Below the pieces are notes generated by a model. It made no database searches. It was not told where the DNA came from and saw only the letters and a list, made by a program, of their open reading frames with translations. DNA of 64,000 nucleotides from positions 27,035 to 91,034 of the forward strand of contig CACIPV010000004.1 in NCBI GenBank assembly GCA_902588615.1. Reading direction: 5' to 3'. Positions 38,625 through 48,730 of the stretch are shown piece by piece (the stretch's first letter is position 1; each line of letters starts with the position of its first letter). Made by a program: the position numbers and the translations under genes. Source of the stretch: an uncultured Alphaproteobacteria bacterium. Lineage in GTDB: Bacteria > Pseudomonadota > Alphaproteobacteria > HIMB59.

Positions 38625-39074
38625 ATGACTACATTTGACTTATCTCCACTATGGAGATCATCAGTTGGTTTCGATGAGTTTGATAAACTTTTTGATACCG
38701 TCTTTTCTACGAACAATAAAGGTGCTTCTTATCCACCTTATAATATCGTCAAACATGATAAAAATATTTACCAAATTACCATGGCTATCGCCGGTTTTGG
38801 TGAGGATCAAATAGATATATCCCAAGAGGGTAATCTTTTGACTGTTAAAGGTGAAATGGGTGATGATAAAACTATGAATAAATCAGAATATCTTTATCGA
38901 GGAATTGCCAACAGAAATTTTGAGAGAAAGTTTGAGTTAGCTGATACTGTAAAAGTTATAGAGGCTGATTTAAATAATGGTCTGTTAAGTATAAATCTTG
39001 AAAGAGAAATACCTGAACACCAAAAACCTAGAAAAATAAAAGTTAATACGAATTCTAAACTTTTATCAGCTTAA
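38625..39074 (+). CDS. Small heat-shock protein (Hsp20/IbpA type)
   Basis: An alpha-crystallin-domain chaperone of 149 residues that holds unfolding proteins. The N-terminal segment FDLSPLWRSSVGFDEFDKLFD is typical of the alphaproteobacterial IbpA group, the core has YQITMAIAGF and the closing GLLSINLEREIPE. A strong Shine-Dalgarno precedes it, and a heat-shock promoter and hairpin lie upstream. Confidence 0.93.
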   Translation: MTTFDLSPLWRSSVGFDEFDKLFDTVFSTNNKGASYPPYNIVKHDKNIYQITMAIAGFGEDQIDISQEGNLLTVKGEMGDDKTMNKSEYLYRGIANRNFERKFELADTVKVIEADLNNGLLSINLEREIPEHQKPRKIKVNTNSKLLSA

Positions 39075-39084
39075 ATAAAAAAAT

Positions 39085-39110
39085 AGGGCTGCTTTTTTAA
39101 AAGCAGCCCT
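39085..39110. terminator. Terminator between convergent hsp20 and sodB
   Basis: A 12-base stem AGGGCTGCTTTT / AAAAGCAGCCCT with a two-base loop lies between the two stop codons. On the minus strand a T7 tract follows, so it is a good terminator for sodB; on the plus strand the inner T tract offers a weaker signal. Confidence 0.85.
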
Positions 39111-39115
39111 AATAT

Positions 39116-39709
39116 TTAATCTAATTGAGAAGCAACAAATTCCCAGTTGACTAAACTATCTAAAAAAGCTTTTAGATAATCAGGTCGTTTGTTTCTATAA
39201 TCTATATAATAAGAGTGTTCCCATACGTCACATCCCAGTATTGGCTTCATTCCATCAACTAGAGGATTAGAAGCATTAGGTGACTTTGTGACCACTAATT
39301 TACCATTATCGATGGCAAGCCAAGCCCATCCAGAACCAAATTGAGTTGTACCTGCCTGAATAAAAGCTTCTTTGAATTGATCAATCCCTCCTAGGTCTGA
39401 TGTAATTCTACTCTCTAATTCGGACGGCATAGAGCCTCCCCCATTGGGTTTCATACATTGCCAAAATAAAATATGGTTCCAATGTTGACCTGCATTATTA
39501 AAAATTCCTGCCATCGATGAGTCTTTACTTGATTTTACAACTATTTCCTCAAGAGAAGAGTCTTTCATATCAGTGTCTTTAACAAGATTATTTAAATTTG
39601 TTACATATGTTTGATGATGTTTGCCATGATGGAAATCAAGAGTTTCTGATGACATATATGGAGCTAAAGCATCATTTGCATAAGGTAAGCTTGGTAATTC
39701 AAAAGTCAT
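39116..39709 (-). CDS. sodB: Superoxide dismutase (Fe/Mn family)
   Basis: A cytoplasmic 197-residue dismutase. Metal ligands are visible: His in LDFHHGKHHQTY near residue 27, His in NNAGQHWNHILFW near 76, and Asp and His in CDVWEHSYYIDY. The length and the AGQHWNH and GSGWAWL motifs fit the iron-type group, though manganese use cannot be excluded by eye. Confidence 0.95.
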   Translation of the reverse strand: MTFELPSLPYANDALAPYMSSETLDFHHGKHHQTYVTNLNNLVKDTDMKDSSLEEIVVKSSKDSSMAGIFNNAGQHWNHILFWQCMKPNGGGSMPSELESRITSDLGGIDQFKEAFIQAGTTQFGSGWAWLAIDNGKLVVTKSPNASNPLVDGMKPILGCDVWEHSYYIDYRNKRPDYLKAFLDSLVNWEFVASQLD

Positions 39710-39799
39710 ATTTATTTCCTTTAATTAAAATTCTTAATGCGTATTTTTTATATTATTGTGGAAAGAATGACAACCTTTGAAGAAATAGATACATAAAAT

Positions 39800-40600
39800 A
39801 TGAGGAATATAGTTAGTATTCAGTCTACTGTCTTAAATGATAAAGTAGGAAATCATGCCGCTCGATCAATCTTAAGTGACAAAGGTTATAACATTTATGA
39901 GATACCGACTGTAATTTTAACATCTCATAAAGCTGTAAAGGGCACACTTCAAATCAGTAACAACAGTTTAAATCCATGGGTAATTTTTAATAAAGTCAGG
40001 AAAACATATAAATTAAGCTTAAATGATTTAACAATTATTGGCTACACACCCAACTCAAAGATTTCAAAATCGATTGGTAAAATTATTAATGTGCAAAATA
40101 GAATTGTTTTAGACCCTGTAATGGGAGATATAGGAATAGGTCTATATGTAGAAAAAGACGTTGCAAATTTTTTTAAAAAAGTAGTTACAAAAGTTAAATT
40201 TATATCAGCAAATTTTTTTGAGTGGTCATACTTAAATAATAAAGATGTAAAAAACTATAGTATTAGCGAGATCATAACCGACCTCAAATCGTTTACGAGG
40301 AAGTTTAATAGTCAAGTATTAATACGAAGCATTCCAAAAAATAAAAAAATATTAAATATTATTTGTAATAAAAGAGAGATTTTTGTCATAGAAACACCTT
40401 ACATCAATTTCAAAGAAAGATTTCATGGAGCTGGCGACCAATCTACAGCTTTATATGCTCACTATATCTATAAAAAAAATACAACAAGAGAAATACTAGA
40501 AAATGTCACGAATGATATTTATGATATTTTGCTAAAAAATAAAATACGTTCTAAAAAAAGAAAAAAAAGATTTAAGGCTAAGAGCTTAAATAATCTTTGA
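39800..40600 (+). CDS. Pyridoxal-kinase-like protein (PdxY/PdxK family)
   Basis: A 266-residue ribokinase-fold protein. It opens with ISIQ-type sequence (NIVSIQSTVLNDKVGNHAARSIL), the family start of pyridoxal kinases, and has VLDPVMGD in the middle. Near the C-terminus the anion-hole motif reads HGAGDQSTALYAHY, replacing the usual GTGDLF. The last 20 residues are strongly basic. Such kinases phosphorylate pyridoxal or pyridoxine; the aminotransferase nearby would use the product. Overlaps asd stop by 23 bases. Confidence 0.7.
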   Translation: MRNIVSIQSTVLNDKVGNHAARSILSDKGYNIYEIPTVILTSHKAVKGTLQISNNSLNPWVIFNKVRKTYKLSLNDLTIIGYTPNSKISKSIGKIINVQNRIVLDPVMGDIGIGLYVEKDVANFFKKVVTKVKFISANFFEWSYLNNKDVKNYSISEIITDLKSFTRKFNSQVLIRSIPKNKKILNIICNKREIFVIETPYINFKERFHGAGDQSTALYAHYIYKKNTTREILENVTNDIYDILLKNKIRSKKRKKRFKAKSLNNL

Positions 40601-41624
40601 TCAAGATTTCTGCTATTTGTACAGTGTTTAAAGCAGCTCCCTTTCTTAAATTGTCAGACACGCACCAGAAATTAAGACCATTTGGAATAGTAGGGTCTCT
40701 TCTAATTCTGCTAACGTAAACAGGGTCTAAACCTGCAGATTCAATCGGAGTTACGTACCCCTCATCAGCACGATAATCAATCATTTTCAGACCAGGGGAT
40801 TTCTTAAAAATTTCTCTTATTTGGTCCTCATCATAAGGCTTTTCAAACTCGATGTTTACAGCTAGTGAATGAGATATAAATACTGGTACACGAACACAAG
40901 TTGCAGTTAGTTCAATGTTTTGATCAAGAATTTTTTTTGTTTCATTGTACATTTTCCATTCTTCTTTGGTTTGACCGTCCTCTAAAAAGACATCTATATG
41001 CGGGATAACATTAAAAGCAATTTGTTTAGTAAATTTTTCTTTCACTACTGCTTCATTTGCATAGATTGATTTAGTTTGATTGAATAATTCATCTGCAGCC
41101 TCTTTACCTGCACCAGATACTGATTGATAAGTTGAAACAACAATTCTTTTAACTTTGAATTGATCATGCAAAGGTTTAACCGCAACTAACATCCCCATAG
41201 TTGAACAATTAGGATTAGAAATGATATTTTTTTTTCTAAAGTCTTTTAGCGCCTCAGGATTGACCTCAGCGACTACTAATGGGACATCTGGATCTGTTCG
41301 AAAATGAGAGGTATTGTCAATTACTATACAACCTTGCTTAGCAGCTTTAGGAGCAAACTCACTTGAAACTTTCGCACCTGGTGAAAAAATAGCTATGTCA
41401 GTATCAGAAAAGTCATATTCAGCTAAGTCTGATACTACAACAGACTTGTTTTCTCCGTAATCAATTGTGCTTCCTTTAGAACGAGAAGAAGCTAAAGCAA
41501 TTAAATCAGAATATTGAATTTCTTTTTCATCAATAATATCTAAAACCTCTCTACCGACATTTCCAGTTGCTCCGACAACAGCAATTTTAGGTTTTTTAGA
41601 AGAAGCCAACTTAAATTCTCTCAA
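40578..41624 (-). CDS. asd: Aspartate-semialdehyde dehydrogenase
   Basis: Asd reduces aspartyl phosphate to the semialdehyde, the branch point to lysine, threonine and methionine. The Rossmann motif VVGATGNVGREVL is near the N-terminus, the catalytic Cys is in IISNPNCSTMGM, and the loop YQSVSGAGKEAADEL is intact. Length 348 is normal. It is the last gene of the leuCDB run, with which it overlaps by 14 bases. Confidence 0.95.
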   Translation of the reverse strand: MREFKLASSKKPKIAVVGATGNVGREVLDIIDEKEIQYSDLIALASSRSKGSTIDYGENKSVVVSDLAEYDFSDTDIAIFSPGAKVSSEFAPKAAKQGCIVIDNTSHFRTDPDVPLVVAEVNPEALKDFRKKNIISNPNCSTMGMLVAVKPLHDQFKVKRIVVSTYQSVSGAGKEAADELFNQTKSIYANEAVVKEKFTKQIAFNVIPHIDVFLEDGQTKEEWKMYNETKKILDQNIELTATCVRVPVFISHSLAVNIEFEKPYDEDQIREIFKKSPGLKMIDYRADEGYVTPIESAGLDPVYVSRIRRDPTIPNGLNFWCVSDNLRKGAALNTVQIAEILIKDYLSS

Positions 41625-42693
41625 TTATTAAATCGCCCATTTTAGAACAGGAAACAAGAGTTTGGTCTTCATTTGTGTAAATGTCTCCAGTTCTGTAACC
41701 CTCAGAGAGAATTTGTTGGACAGCACTTTCTACTTTATTTGATAACTCTGGTTTATGGAGATTATATTTTAGCATCATAGACAAACTTAAAATAGTAGCG
41801 ATTGGATTTGCTTTATCTTGACCTGCAATATCAGGGGCACTTCCATGAACAGGCTCAAAAAGTCCATATCTTTTGCCATTTTTTTCTTCCCCCAATGATG
41901 CCGATGGTAACATTCCAAGCGAACCAGTCAGCATAGCAGCACAATCACTCAGCAGATCTCCAAAAAGGTTATCTGTAACTATTACATCAAATTGTTTTGG
42001 GTTTCTAACAAGTTGCATGGCACAATTATCTGCTAACATATTTTCTAGTGTAATATCTGAAAAATCTTTATGAGTTTTTTTCACAATCTCCCTCCAGAGT
42101 ACGCCTGTTTCCATAACGTTAGCTTTCTCAACAGATGTCACTTTATTATTTCTTTTCCTGGCTAAATCAAAAGCAACTCTAGCAATTCTATCTATTTCGT
42201 AATCGTGATATATTTGTGTGTCGATCGCTTTCTTACCATTTGGTGTGTCTTCTATTCCTCGAGGTTGACCAAAATATACTCCACCAGTCAATTCTCTTAC
42301 AATCATAATATCTAAATTGTTTACCACTTCATTTTTTAAAGTTGAAGCTGAAACAAGAGCATCAAAAACTAAAGCAGGTCTCAGATTTGCAAAAAGCTCT
42401 AATTCTTTCCTTAAACCTAAAAGTCCAGCTTCTGGTCTTTTTGATCTTTCTACGCCATCCCACTTTGATCCACCAACTGCTCCCAATAATATAGCATCTG
42501 AATTTTTTGCTTTCTCTAAAACAGAGTTAGTCAAAGGTTCGCCATTAACATCATATGAAGCGCCTCCAACTAAATCTTTTTCATAGCTAACATTAAGGCC
42601 TTGCTCGTTTAATTTTTCAATTACTCTAATTGCTTGATCTGCAACTTCCACACCTATGCCGTCTCCTGGCAAAACTAAAATTTTAGAGCTCAT
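41611..42693 (-). CDS. leuB: 3-isopropylmalate dehydrogenase
   Basis: LeuB oxidises and decarboxylates 3-isopropylmalate in leucine synthesis. Motifs VLPGDGIGVEVADQA at the start, RELTGGVYFGQPRG, the metal-site segment VTDNLFGDLLSDCAAML and GLFEPVHGSAPDIAGQ are all conserved. Length 360 is normal. The gene starts immediately at the leuD stop, and the next gene asd begins inside its end. Confidence 0.97.
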   Translation of the reverse strand: MSSKILVLPGDGIGVEVADQAIRVIEKLNEQGLNVSYEKDLVGGASYDVNGEPLTNSVLEKAKNSDAILLGAVGGSKWDGVERSKRPEAGLLGLRKELELFANLRPALVFDALVSASTLKNEVVNNLDIMIVRELTGGVYFGQPRGIEDTPNGKKAIDTQIYHDYEIDRIARVAFDLARKRNNKVTSVEKANVMETGVLWREIVKKTHKDFSDITLENMLADNCAMQLVRNPKQFDVIVTDNLFGDLLSDCAAMLTGSLGMLPSASLGEEKNGKRYGLFEPVHGSAPDIAGQDKANPIATILSLSMMLKYNLHKPELSNKVESAVQQILSEGYRTGDIYTNEDQTLVSCSKMGDLIIERI

Positions 42694-43302
42694 TTAATTA
42701 TCTTTAAATAACCAAGGTTTTTTATTTTTTTTATCCTCTTCGTATGCATTAATTTTGTCTTGGTAACCAAGGGTAATGCCTATATCGTCTAATCCCTGCA
42801 AAAGTCTTTCTTTTCTGAATTCTTCAATTTCAAAATTGATTGAATGATTGCCAGCTTTAATGATTTGCTCCGGAAGGTCAATTGTGAACTCAATTTGATT
42901 TTTAGCTGCTGTCATTAACTGATCAAGATTTTCAGGGCTTACAACAATCGGTAAAATTCCATTTTGAAAGCAATTATTATAGAAAATATCTGCAAAACTT
43001 GTTGAAATTACGCTTCTTATTCCAAAATCTTTTAGGGACCAAGGTGCGTGCTCTCTACTTGATCCACATCCAAAATTATCACCAGCAACCAAAATTTTTG
43101 ACTTATCAAAAGGAGATGTATTTAAAACAAAATCTTTGATGAGGTTTCCATCGTTATCATATCTCATCTCATAAAACAAACTTACACCAAGACCAGTCCT
43201 TTTAATTGTTTTGAGAAATTGCTTTGGGATGATCATATCAGTATCGATATTAACAATTGGCAAAGGAGCTGCTATACCTTTTAAAGAATGAAATTTATCC
43301 AT
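42694..43302 (-). CDS. leuD: 3-isopropylmalate dehydratase small subunit
   Basis: LeuD is the swivel subunit of isopropylmalate isomerase. The motif [17 protein letters not shown] and [19 protein letters not shown] are diagnostic. Length 202 residues is normal. Between leuC and leuB with almost no spacer. Confidence 0.97.
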   Translation of the reverse strand: MDKFHSLKGIAAPLPIVNIDTDMIIPKQFLKTIKRTGLGVSLFYEMRYDNDGNLIKDFVLNTSPFDKSKILVAGDNFGCGSSREHAPWSLKDFGIRSVISTSFADIFYNNCFQNGILPIVVSPENLDQLMTAAKNQIEFTIDLPEQIIKAGNHSINFEIEEFRKERLLQGLDDIGITLGYQDKINAYEEDKKNKKPWLFKDN

Positions 43303-43303
43303 T

Positions 43304-44713
43304 TTATGTAAAATCTCTTATGTCTGAAATGTTTCCCGTAATAGCAGATGCTGCAGCAAGCTCAGGACTCATTAAATGAGTTCTACCACCTCGGCCTTGT
43401 CTACCTTCAAAATTTCTATTTGAAGTTGATGCGCACCTTTCACCAGGTTTTAATTGATCAGGATTCATACCAAGGCACATTGAACATCCAGCCTCTCTCC
43501 ATTCAAAGCCAGCATCTTTTAAAATTTTATCAATTCCTTCTTCTTCAGCTTGTTTTTTAACTAAGCCTGATCCTGGTACTATCATTGCTTGAACATGTGA
43601 AGCAATCTTTTTGTCCTTAACGATAGATGCAACTTTTCTTAAATCCTCAATTCGACCATTTGTACAAGAGCCAATGAATATTTTATCTAATTTTATGTCT
43701 GTAATTTTTGTTCCAGGCTTAAGGCCCATATACTCAAGTGATCTTTCTATACTTTTCTTTTTATTTTCTGTTTTAGCACTGCTCGGATTTGGTACTGTGC
43801 CTTTCACTGACACAACATCCTCAGGGCTAGTTCCCCATGTCACCATTGGGTCAATTTCTGAACTATCTATAACTATTTCATGATCGTAATTTGCATCATT
43901 ATCTGAGGGAAGAGATGACCAGTATTCTACTGCTTGATCCCAGTGTTCAGTTCCAGGAGCATAAGGTCTGCCTTTTATATAATTAAAAGTTGTTTGATCT
44001 GGGCTAATTAAACCGGCGCGAGCACCAGCTTCAATGCTCATGTTACAAATAGTCATTCTGCCTTCCATTGAAAGGCCCATAATAGATGAACCAGCATACT
44101 CAATTACATGACCAGTTCCTCCAGCTGTTCCAATTTTTCCAATTATGTACAAGATTAAATCTTTAGAATTTACACCAAAAGGAAGTTCACCATTGACCGA
44201 AATTCTCATATTTTTTGCTGGATTTTGAACAATTGTTTGCGTAGCCAGAACATGCTCAACTTCACTTGTTCCGATACCAAAAGCGAGAGCTCCGAAAGCT
44301 CCATGGGTAGAGGTGTGACTGTCTCCACAGACAATTGTCATGCCCGGTTGGGTAATTCCCTGCTCAGGACCAATGATATGAACAATACCTTGTCTTTGGT
44401 CCATTAAATCAAAATATTGAATTCCATGCTCTTTAGTGTTTTTTGCTAGGGTTTCGACCTGAATTTTACTTTGTGGGTCCTCAATATTTTGTCTATTTAT
44501 AGTAGGAACATTATGGTCTGCAACAGCTATCGTAGCCTCTGGTCGATGAACAGGACGATTGGAAAGTTTTAATCCTTCGAAGGCTTGAGGGCTAGTTACT
44601 TCATGAACTAAATGACGATCAATATATAAAAGATTAGTCCCATCTTCTCTTTGACCGACAAGATGCTCAGACCAGATTTTATCAAAAAGTGTTTTTGGGC
44701 CTTGGTTGCTCAA
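43304..44713 (-). CDS. leuC: 3-isopropylmalate dehydratase large subunit
   Basis: LeuC carries the [4Fe-4S] cluster that moves the hydroxyl group of isopropylmalate. Its Cys ligands are seen in [11 protein letters not shown] and [11 protein letters not shown]; the substrate motif [20 protein letters not shown] is intact. The 469-residue length is normal. It follows rplS by only 10 bases, so leucine genes ride on the ribosomal operon. Confidence 0.97.
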   Translation of the reverse strand: MSNQGPKTLFDKIWSEHLVGQREDGTNLLYIDRHLVHEVTSPQAFEGLKLSNRPVHRPEATIAVADHNVPTINRQNIEDPQSKIQVETLAKNTKEHGIQYFDLMDQRQGIVHIIGPEQGITQPGMTIVCGDSHTSTHGAFGALAFGIGTSEVEHVLATQTIVQNPAKNMRISVNGELPFGVNSKDLILYIIGKIGTAGGTGHVIEYAGSSIMGLSMEGRMTICNMSIEAGARAGLISPDQTTFNYIKGRPYAPGTEHWDQAVEYWSSLPSDNDANYDHEIVIDSSEIDPMVTWGTSPEDVVSVKGTVPNPSSAKTENKKKSIERSLEYMGLKPGTKITDIKLDKIFIGSCTNGRIEDLRKVASIVKDKKIASHVQAMIVPGSGLVKKQAEEEGIDKILKDAGFEWREAGCSMCLGMNPDQLKPGERCASTSNRNFEGRQGRGGRTHLMSPELAAASAITGNISDIRDFT

Positions 44714-44723
44714 GATAATACTT

Positions 44724-45395
44724 TTAGCTTTTAGTTTCTGCCTCTTCTATTTTTTTCTCTACAGGCTTTTCCTCTTTTGGCTCATCTTCAACTTTGGGTT
44801 CTTCTTGTGGCGATGATTCCTCTGATTTAGTTTCTTTAATTACTTCTTTAGAGTCGTCTTCAGACTTAGGGGCTTCTTGAGACGAAGTATCCTCTGTTTT
44901 GGTCTCTTTTGCTTCTTCCTTTGGTGAATCGTCAGTTACAGGTGTATCTGATTTATTTTCTTCAGTACTAACTTCTGAAATCTCTTCAACATCTTCGATT
45001 GTGGATACAAATTGGTTATCGTCATATGATCGACCGTCAGTTCTTTCGGCAATTCTTGCTTTTTTACCAGACAAACCTCTTAGATAATATAATTTAGCTC
45101 TTCTTACATCACCAACTTTTACACGTTCGATTGAGTCGATAACATTACTGTATAATGGAAAAACCCTTTCAACACCTTCACCACTAGAAATTTTTCTAAC
45201 AGTAAATGAAGAATTAAGACCATTATTTTTTTTACCAATACAGACACCTTGAAATGCTTGCACTCTCTCTTTATTTCCTTCTTTGATCTTAACGTTAACT
45301 TTGACAGTGTCACCTGGCGCGAAGTCTGAAACCTTTGAACTTTTTAAAATCTGCTGAATTTGTGATTGTTCGTAATTTTTAATAATTTCATTCAT
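44724..45395 (-). CDS. rplS: Ribosomal protein L19 with a long acidic C-terminal tail
   Basis: The L19 core (about first 115 residues: [65 protein letters not shown]) is typical. A C-terminal extension of about 100 residues follows, made of Glu, Lys, Ser, Thr and Pro, with near-repeats such as [17 protein letters not shown] and [17 protein letters not shown]. The start at 45395 was chosen because TGGAG lies upstream; an ATG at 45407 would place that sequence within the gene. Confidence 0.93.
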   Translation of the reverse strand: MNEIIKNYEQSQIQQILKSSKVSDFAPGDTVKVNVKIKEGNKERVQAFQGVCIGKKNNGLNSSFTVRKISSGEGVERVFPLYSNVIDSIERVKVGDVRRAKLYYLRGLSGKKARIAERTDGRSYDDNQFVSTIEDVEEISEVSTEENKSDTPVTDDSPKEEAKETKTEDTSSQEAPKSEDDSKEVIKETKSEESSPQEEPKVEDEPKEEKPVEKKIEEAETKS

Positions 45396-45445
45396 TGTGT
45401 GCTCCATCCAATATTAATATATGGGTGGTATCAGAGCGGCATATT

Positions 45446-46171
45446 CTACTCATTTTTGTTTTTTTTTAAATAGTTTTTAAATAAATCTGGTCTATTTTTT
45501 TCAGTATTTTCCAACGAATTTTGGTGTTTCCAAAGATCTATATCAGCATGTTTGCCACTCACGAGTATAGATGGTACTTCTATTTCTGACTGATCAGGGG
45601 TTATCCATGGGTTTGGTCTAGTAAATTGATCATGTTCAACTAGTCCATTTTGAAATGACTCAATAATGTGAGTATCATTATTTCCAAGAACACCAGGTTG
45701 AAGTCTCATTAACGCCTCAATAAATAATAATGATGCTATCTCTCCTCCGTTTAAGATGACATCGCTTACAGAAATCTCTTGGAATTTATAATAATCAATT
45801 ACTCTTTGGTCAATGCCCTCATATCTACCATTTAGTAAGATAAAATCTTGATTGAAATTATAGTTAAATAATTTTTTTTGAGTGAGTTTTTTACCTTTGG
45901 CAGAAAAACATATTTTAATACAGCTATCTAATTCATTTTTATTAAAGTTTGCTTCGATAGATTTTGAAATTATATCAGGTCTTAATACCATACCTGCGCC
46001 ACCACTAAATGGTTTATCATCAACAGAGTTCGCAGATAAATCACTGTAATCTCTTATATTGATCGTATTGATTTCGAAATGATTTTTTGACAGAGCCTTG
46101 CCTAACAAGCCATGTTGTAAAATTCCAGGAAAAACTTCCGGAAATAATGTAAGAATATTAAATTTTAACAT
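45446..46171 (-). CDS. trmD: tRNA (guanine-37-N1)-methyltransferase
   Basis: TrmD methylates G37 next to the anticodon. The 241-residue protein has FNILTLFPEVFPG, DDKPFSGGAGMVLRPD, the knotted SAM-binding motif LLNGRYEGIDQRVID and the SVSDVILNGGE loop. It shares one base with rimM and lies in the order rpsP-rimM-trmD-rplS seen in most bacteria. Confidence 0.97.
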   Translation of the reverse strand: MLKFNILTLFPEVFPGILQHGLLGKALSKNHFEINTINIRDYSDLSANSVDDKPFSGGAGMVLRPDIISKSIEANFNKNELDSCIKICFSAKGKKLTQKKLFNYNFNQDFILLNGRYEGIDQRVIDYYKFQEISVSDVILNGGEIASLLFIEALMRLQPGVLGNNDTHIIESFQNGLVEHDQFTRPNPWITPDQSEIEVPSILVSGKHADIDLWKHQNSLENTEKNRPDLFKNYLKKNKNE

Positions 46172-46668
46172 TAATTTTTAATTATAATTTTTTTTTCTTT
46201 AATATTTACAAATGGAAAGTTTTGCTCAGTAAATCTGAAAAATTCCTTTTTTTTACTTTTAATAAAATATATTTCTAATAAATCTCCTGCACCAAAATTT
46301 ACAACTGAAGCAACTTCTCCAACTCTATGGTCTTTATTATCAAATACCTCAAGTCCCTCTAAATCGTGGAAATAATATTCATTTCCTTTTACTGGTGATA
46401 GTTGTTCTTTTTTTAAAAAAATTTTTTTATTAACAAACTTTTCAATGTCTGTTCTATTATTTATTTCGTCGATTGTTATAAGTGGGCTTTTTTTATCAAA
46501 AGATACTAGTTTTAAGTTAATAGTTTTTTCATTATCTAAATAAAATTTTTTAAATTGATTTACATCACGATCATCATTTAAATAACTGTGAAACCTTAGC
46601 AGACCCTTAGTTCCTTTAGGTCTGCCAATTACACCAACTTGTATGAAATGCTTCTCAAAGGGAGTCAC
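46171..46668 (-). CDS. rimM: 16S rRNA processing protein
   Basis: A 165-residue ribosome maturation factor that helps 30S head assembly with S19. The N-terminal motif VGVIGRPKGTKGLLRFHSY is typical, and the PRC-barrel part has YYFHDLEGLEVFD and GEVASVVNFGAGDLLEI. Located between rpsP and trmD. Confidence 0.92.
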   Translation of the reverse strand: MTPFEKHFIQVGVIGRPKGTKGLLRFHSYLNDDRDVNQFKKFYLDNEKTINLKLVSFDKKSPLITIDEINNRTDIEKFVNKKIFLKKEQLSPVKGNEYYFHDLEGLEVFDNKDHRVGEVASVVNFGAGDLLEIYFIKSKKKEFFRFTEQNFPFVNIKEKKIIIKN

Positions 46669-46674
46669 AAGTAA

Positions 46675-47268
46675 TTACTCTTTAGTTTCGGGTTTATCCT
46701 CTGAAACCTCATTTGAACCCTCTTCCTCTTTGGGCTCTTCTTTTACGGGAGCTTCTTCTTTCTTTTCCTCTGGCTCAGAAGTCTCTTCTGTCTTCACCTC
46801 TTCAGCTGGTTTTTCAACTGCTACTTCTTCAACAGGCGGTTGCTCCTCTGTGGTAGTTACCTCCTCAGTAGGTTTTTCGTCCTCTGCTTTAACTGCTTCT
46901 TCAGTAGCTTTTGCATCCTCTGCAGCTTTTGATGCTGCTTCTTCTTTTGCTTTGACTCTTTCTTGAGCCTTTGCCTTTGGTAAATGCTTTTTTGTTTTCT
47001 CAGTTATTTTTGGAGCTTCCGTCATTCCTAATTCAGAGAGAATTTTTTGAACTCTTTCTGTTGGCAGGGCCCCAACCTTAAGCCAATGTTCAGCTCTTTC
47101 TTTGCTAAGCATTACTCTTTCCTTGTGATCCTTGGGAACCATTGGATTGAAGTTGCCTATTTTTTCAATGAAGTTACCGTCTCTTGGTGCTCTCTCATCT
47201 GCAACCACAATTCTATAGAAAGGTCTTTTTTTTGAACCTCCTCTTGCTAGTCTTATTTTTGTCGCCAT
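46675..47268 (-). CDS. rpsP: Ribosomal protein S16 with a long acidic C-terminal tail
   Basis: The S16 core occupies about residues 1-80 ([20 protein letters not shown] at the N-terminus, [18 protein letters not shown]). After about residue 95 the chain turns into a 100-residue region of Ala, Glu, Lys, Val, Thr and Pro, ending very acidic. S16 is normally 80-110 residues. Start [11 protein letters not shown] is the expected N-terminus. First of the rpsP-rimM-trmD-rplS genes, following ffh after 18 bases. Confidence 0.94.
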   Translation of the reverse strand: MATKIRLARGGSKKRPFYRIVVADERAPRDGNFIEKIGNFNPMVPKDHKERVMLSKERAEHWLKVGALPTERVQKILSELGMTEAPKITEKTKKHLPKAKAQERVKAKEEAASKAAEDAKATEEAVKAEDEKPTEEVTTTEEQPPVEEVAVEKPAEEVKTEETSEPEEKKEEAPVKEEPKEEEGSNEVSEDKPETKE

Positions 47269-47286
47269 GATTTCTCCCTTCTGTAT

Positions 47287-48639
47287 TTATTCAATCGTTG
47301 GCATTTGGTTTCCGCCTAATAAACTTTTTATTTTATTTGCAAAACCTGGTTTTTGAGCTTGTTTCATAAGTTTTTTAGTTTGCTCAAATTGTTTTAAAAG
47401 CCTGTTGACCTCGTGTACCTGTCTACCAGACCCTGTTGCTATTCTTCTTTTTCTTGAAGCTTTTAGTAAATCAGGATCAACTCTTTCTTCTCTTGTCATT
47501 GAGCAAATAATTGCAATTTGATGATCAATAACTTTTTCGTCAAAATCCCCACTCTCCATCATATTTTTAATTTTGCTGACACCTGGCATGTGTGACATTA
47601 GTCCAGACATACCTCCCATTTTTTTCATTTGAGAAAACTGTTTTAAAAGATCATTCATATTGAATTTCCCGCTCATCATCTGAGATTGGAGATTTTCCAT
47701 TTCTTTTTGATCAAAATCTTTTTGTGCTTTTTCAACTAATGAAACAACATCTCCCATACCAAGAATTCTAGAAGCTATTCTCTCTGGGTGAAAAACTTCA
47801 AAATCTTCAATATTTTCTCCTGATCCAAAGAAACGAATTGGCAAACCTGTTTGATATTTTGCTGAAAGTGCAACTCCTCCTCTTGGGTCTGCATCTAATC
47901 TTGTTAATATAAATCCAGTAAGTGGTGCTGTGGAGTTAAAAGACTCTACAACGCTTAGGGCTTGTTGGCCCATCATTGAGTCTAAAACAAGTAAATTCTC
48001 TTGTGGTTTTGCCAGATCATGAATTGTTTTCAGTTCTAAAAGTAATTCCTCATCTGTACTAATTCGACCTGAGGTATCTATAATTAAAACATCTGATAAA
48101 AATTTTTTACTTTGTTCAAGAGCATTATTGACAATATCTTTTATATTTTCATTTATTGGCTCGATAAACTGAATATTATTTTTTTGAGATAAAATACGAA
48201 GTTGGTCTATAGCGGCTGGTCTTCTTAAATCTGTTGACACAAGTGCAACAGATTTATTAAGAGAATTTTGACAGTAATGAGCAAGTTTTGCAATTGATGT
48301 TGTTTTACCTGCGCCCTGCAGACCACACATTAAAAAAGTTGAGGGTTTATTTTTAAAGTTTAACTCGCTACTTTGTACACCAAGTATTTCTGTTAGTTCA
48401 TCACTTACTATTTTAATTATTTGTTGTCCTGGCTGAACGTTTTCAATTACTTTTTGGCCAAGTGCTTTTTCTTGGATTTTTTTAATCAGATCTTTAGATA
48501 CTTTAAGAGAGACATCTGCCTCTAACAAAGCAACTCTAACCTCTCGCAGGGTTGTCTCTAAATCTTTTTCAGTGATAGCGCCTTTATTTGAGAGACCTTG
48601 AAAAATTCCGGTTATCTTATTTGTTATATTTTCTAACAT
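47287..48639 (-). CDS. ffh: Signal recognition particle protein
   Basis: Ffh binds signal peptides and 4.5S RNA to target membrane proteins. The G1 motif GLQGAGKTTSIAKLA, the DTSGRI motif and TRLDADPRGG are present, and the M domain is Met-rich (MSGLMSHMPGVSKIKNMM, GSGRQVHEVNRLLKQFEQ). Length 450 is normal. It heads a minus-strand operon with rpsP; its receptor FtsY is encoded about 2 kb away on the other strand. Confidence 0.97.
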   Translation of the reverse strand: MLENITNKITGIFQGLSNKGAITEKDLETTLREVRVALLEADVSLKVSKDLIKKIQEKALGQKVIENVQPGQQIIKIVSDELTEILGVQSSELNFKNKPSTFLMCGLQGAGKTTSIAKLAHYCQNSLNKSVALVSTDLRRPAAIDQLRILSQKNNIQFIEPINENIKDIVNNALEQSKKFLSDVLIIDTSGRISTDEELLLELKTIHDLAKPQENLLVLDSMMGQQALSVVESFNSTAPLTGFILTRLDADPRGGVALSAKYQTGLPIRFFGSGENIEDFEVFHPERIASRILGMGDVVSLVEKAQKDFDQKEMENLQSQMMSGKFNMNDLLKQFSQMKKMGGMSGLMSHMPGVSKIKNMMESGDFDEKVIDHQIAIICSMTREERVDPDLLKASRKRRIATGSGRQVHEVNRLLKQFEQTKKLMKQAQKPGFANKIKSLLGGNQMPTIE

Positions 48640-48657
48640 TTAAAAAATAAAAAAAAT

Positions 48658-48680
48658 CGGCGAATGATACTCATCGGCCG
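48658..48680. promoter_or_regulatory. Hairpin in the ffh/dapF divergent region
   Basis: CGGC-GA-ATGA, a three-base loop, and TCAT-CG-GCCG form an 8-pair stem with a two-base internal loop. On the minus strand it is followed by ATTTTTTTT just before the ffh ATG, so it resembles a terminator with no gene to terminate and may act as a 5'-UTR attenuator or simply separate the two directions. On the plus strand a T5 tract follows after a few bases. Confidence 0.4.
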
Positions 48681-48730
48681 ACTAATTTTTCCTTTATTTA
48701 GTGTGGAATTTATATCACTATAGCTGGTCT

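Noticed and set aside
46643..46966. Plus-strand open frame opposite rpsP rich in Ser
   Set aside because: It is the shadow of the low-complexity S16 tail in the opposite frame; no ribosome site.
48658..48680. 4.5S RNA (ffs) next to ffh
   Set aside because: The hairpin is too short and lacks the conserved SRP RNA loop sequence.
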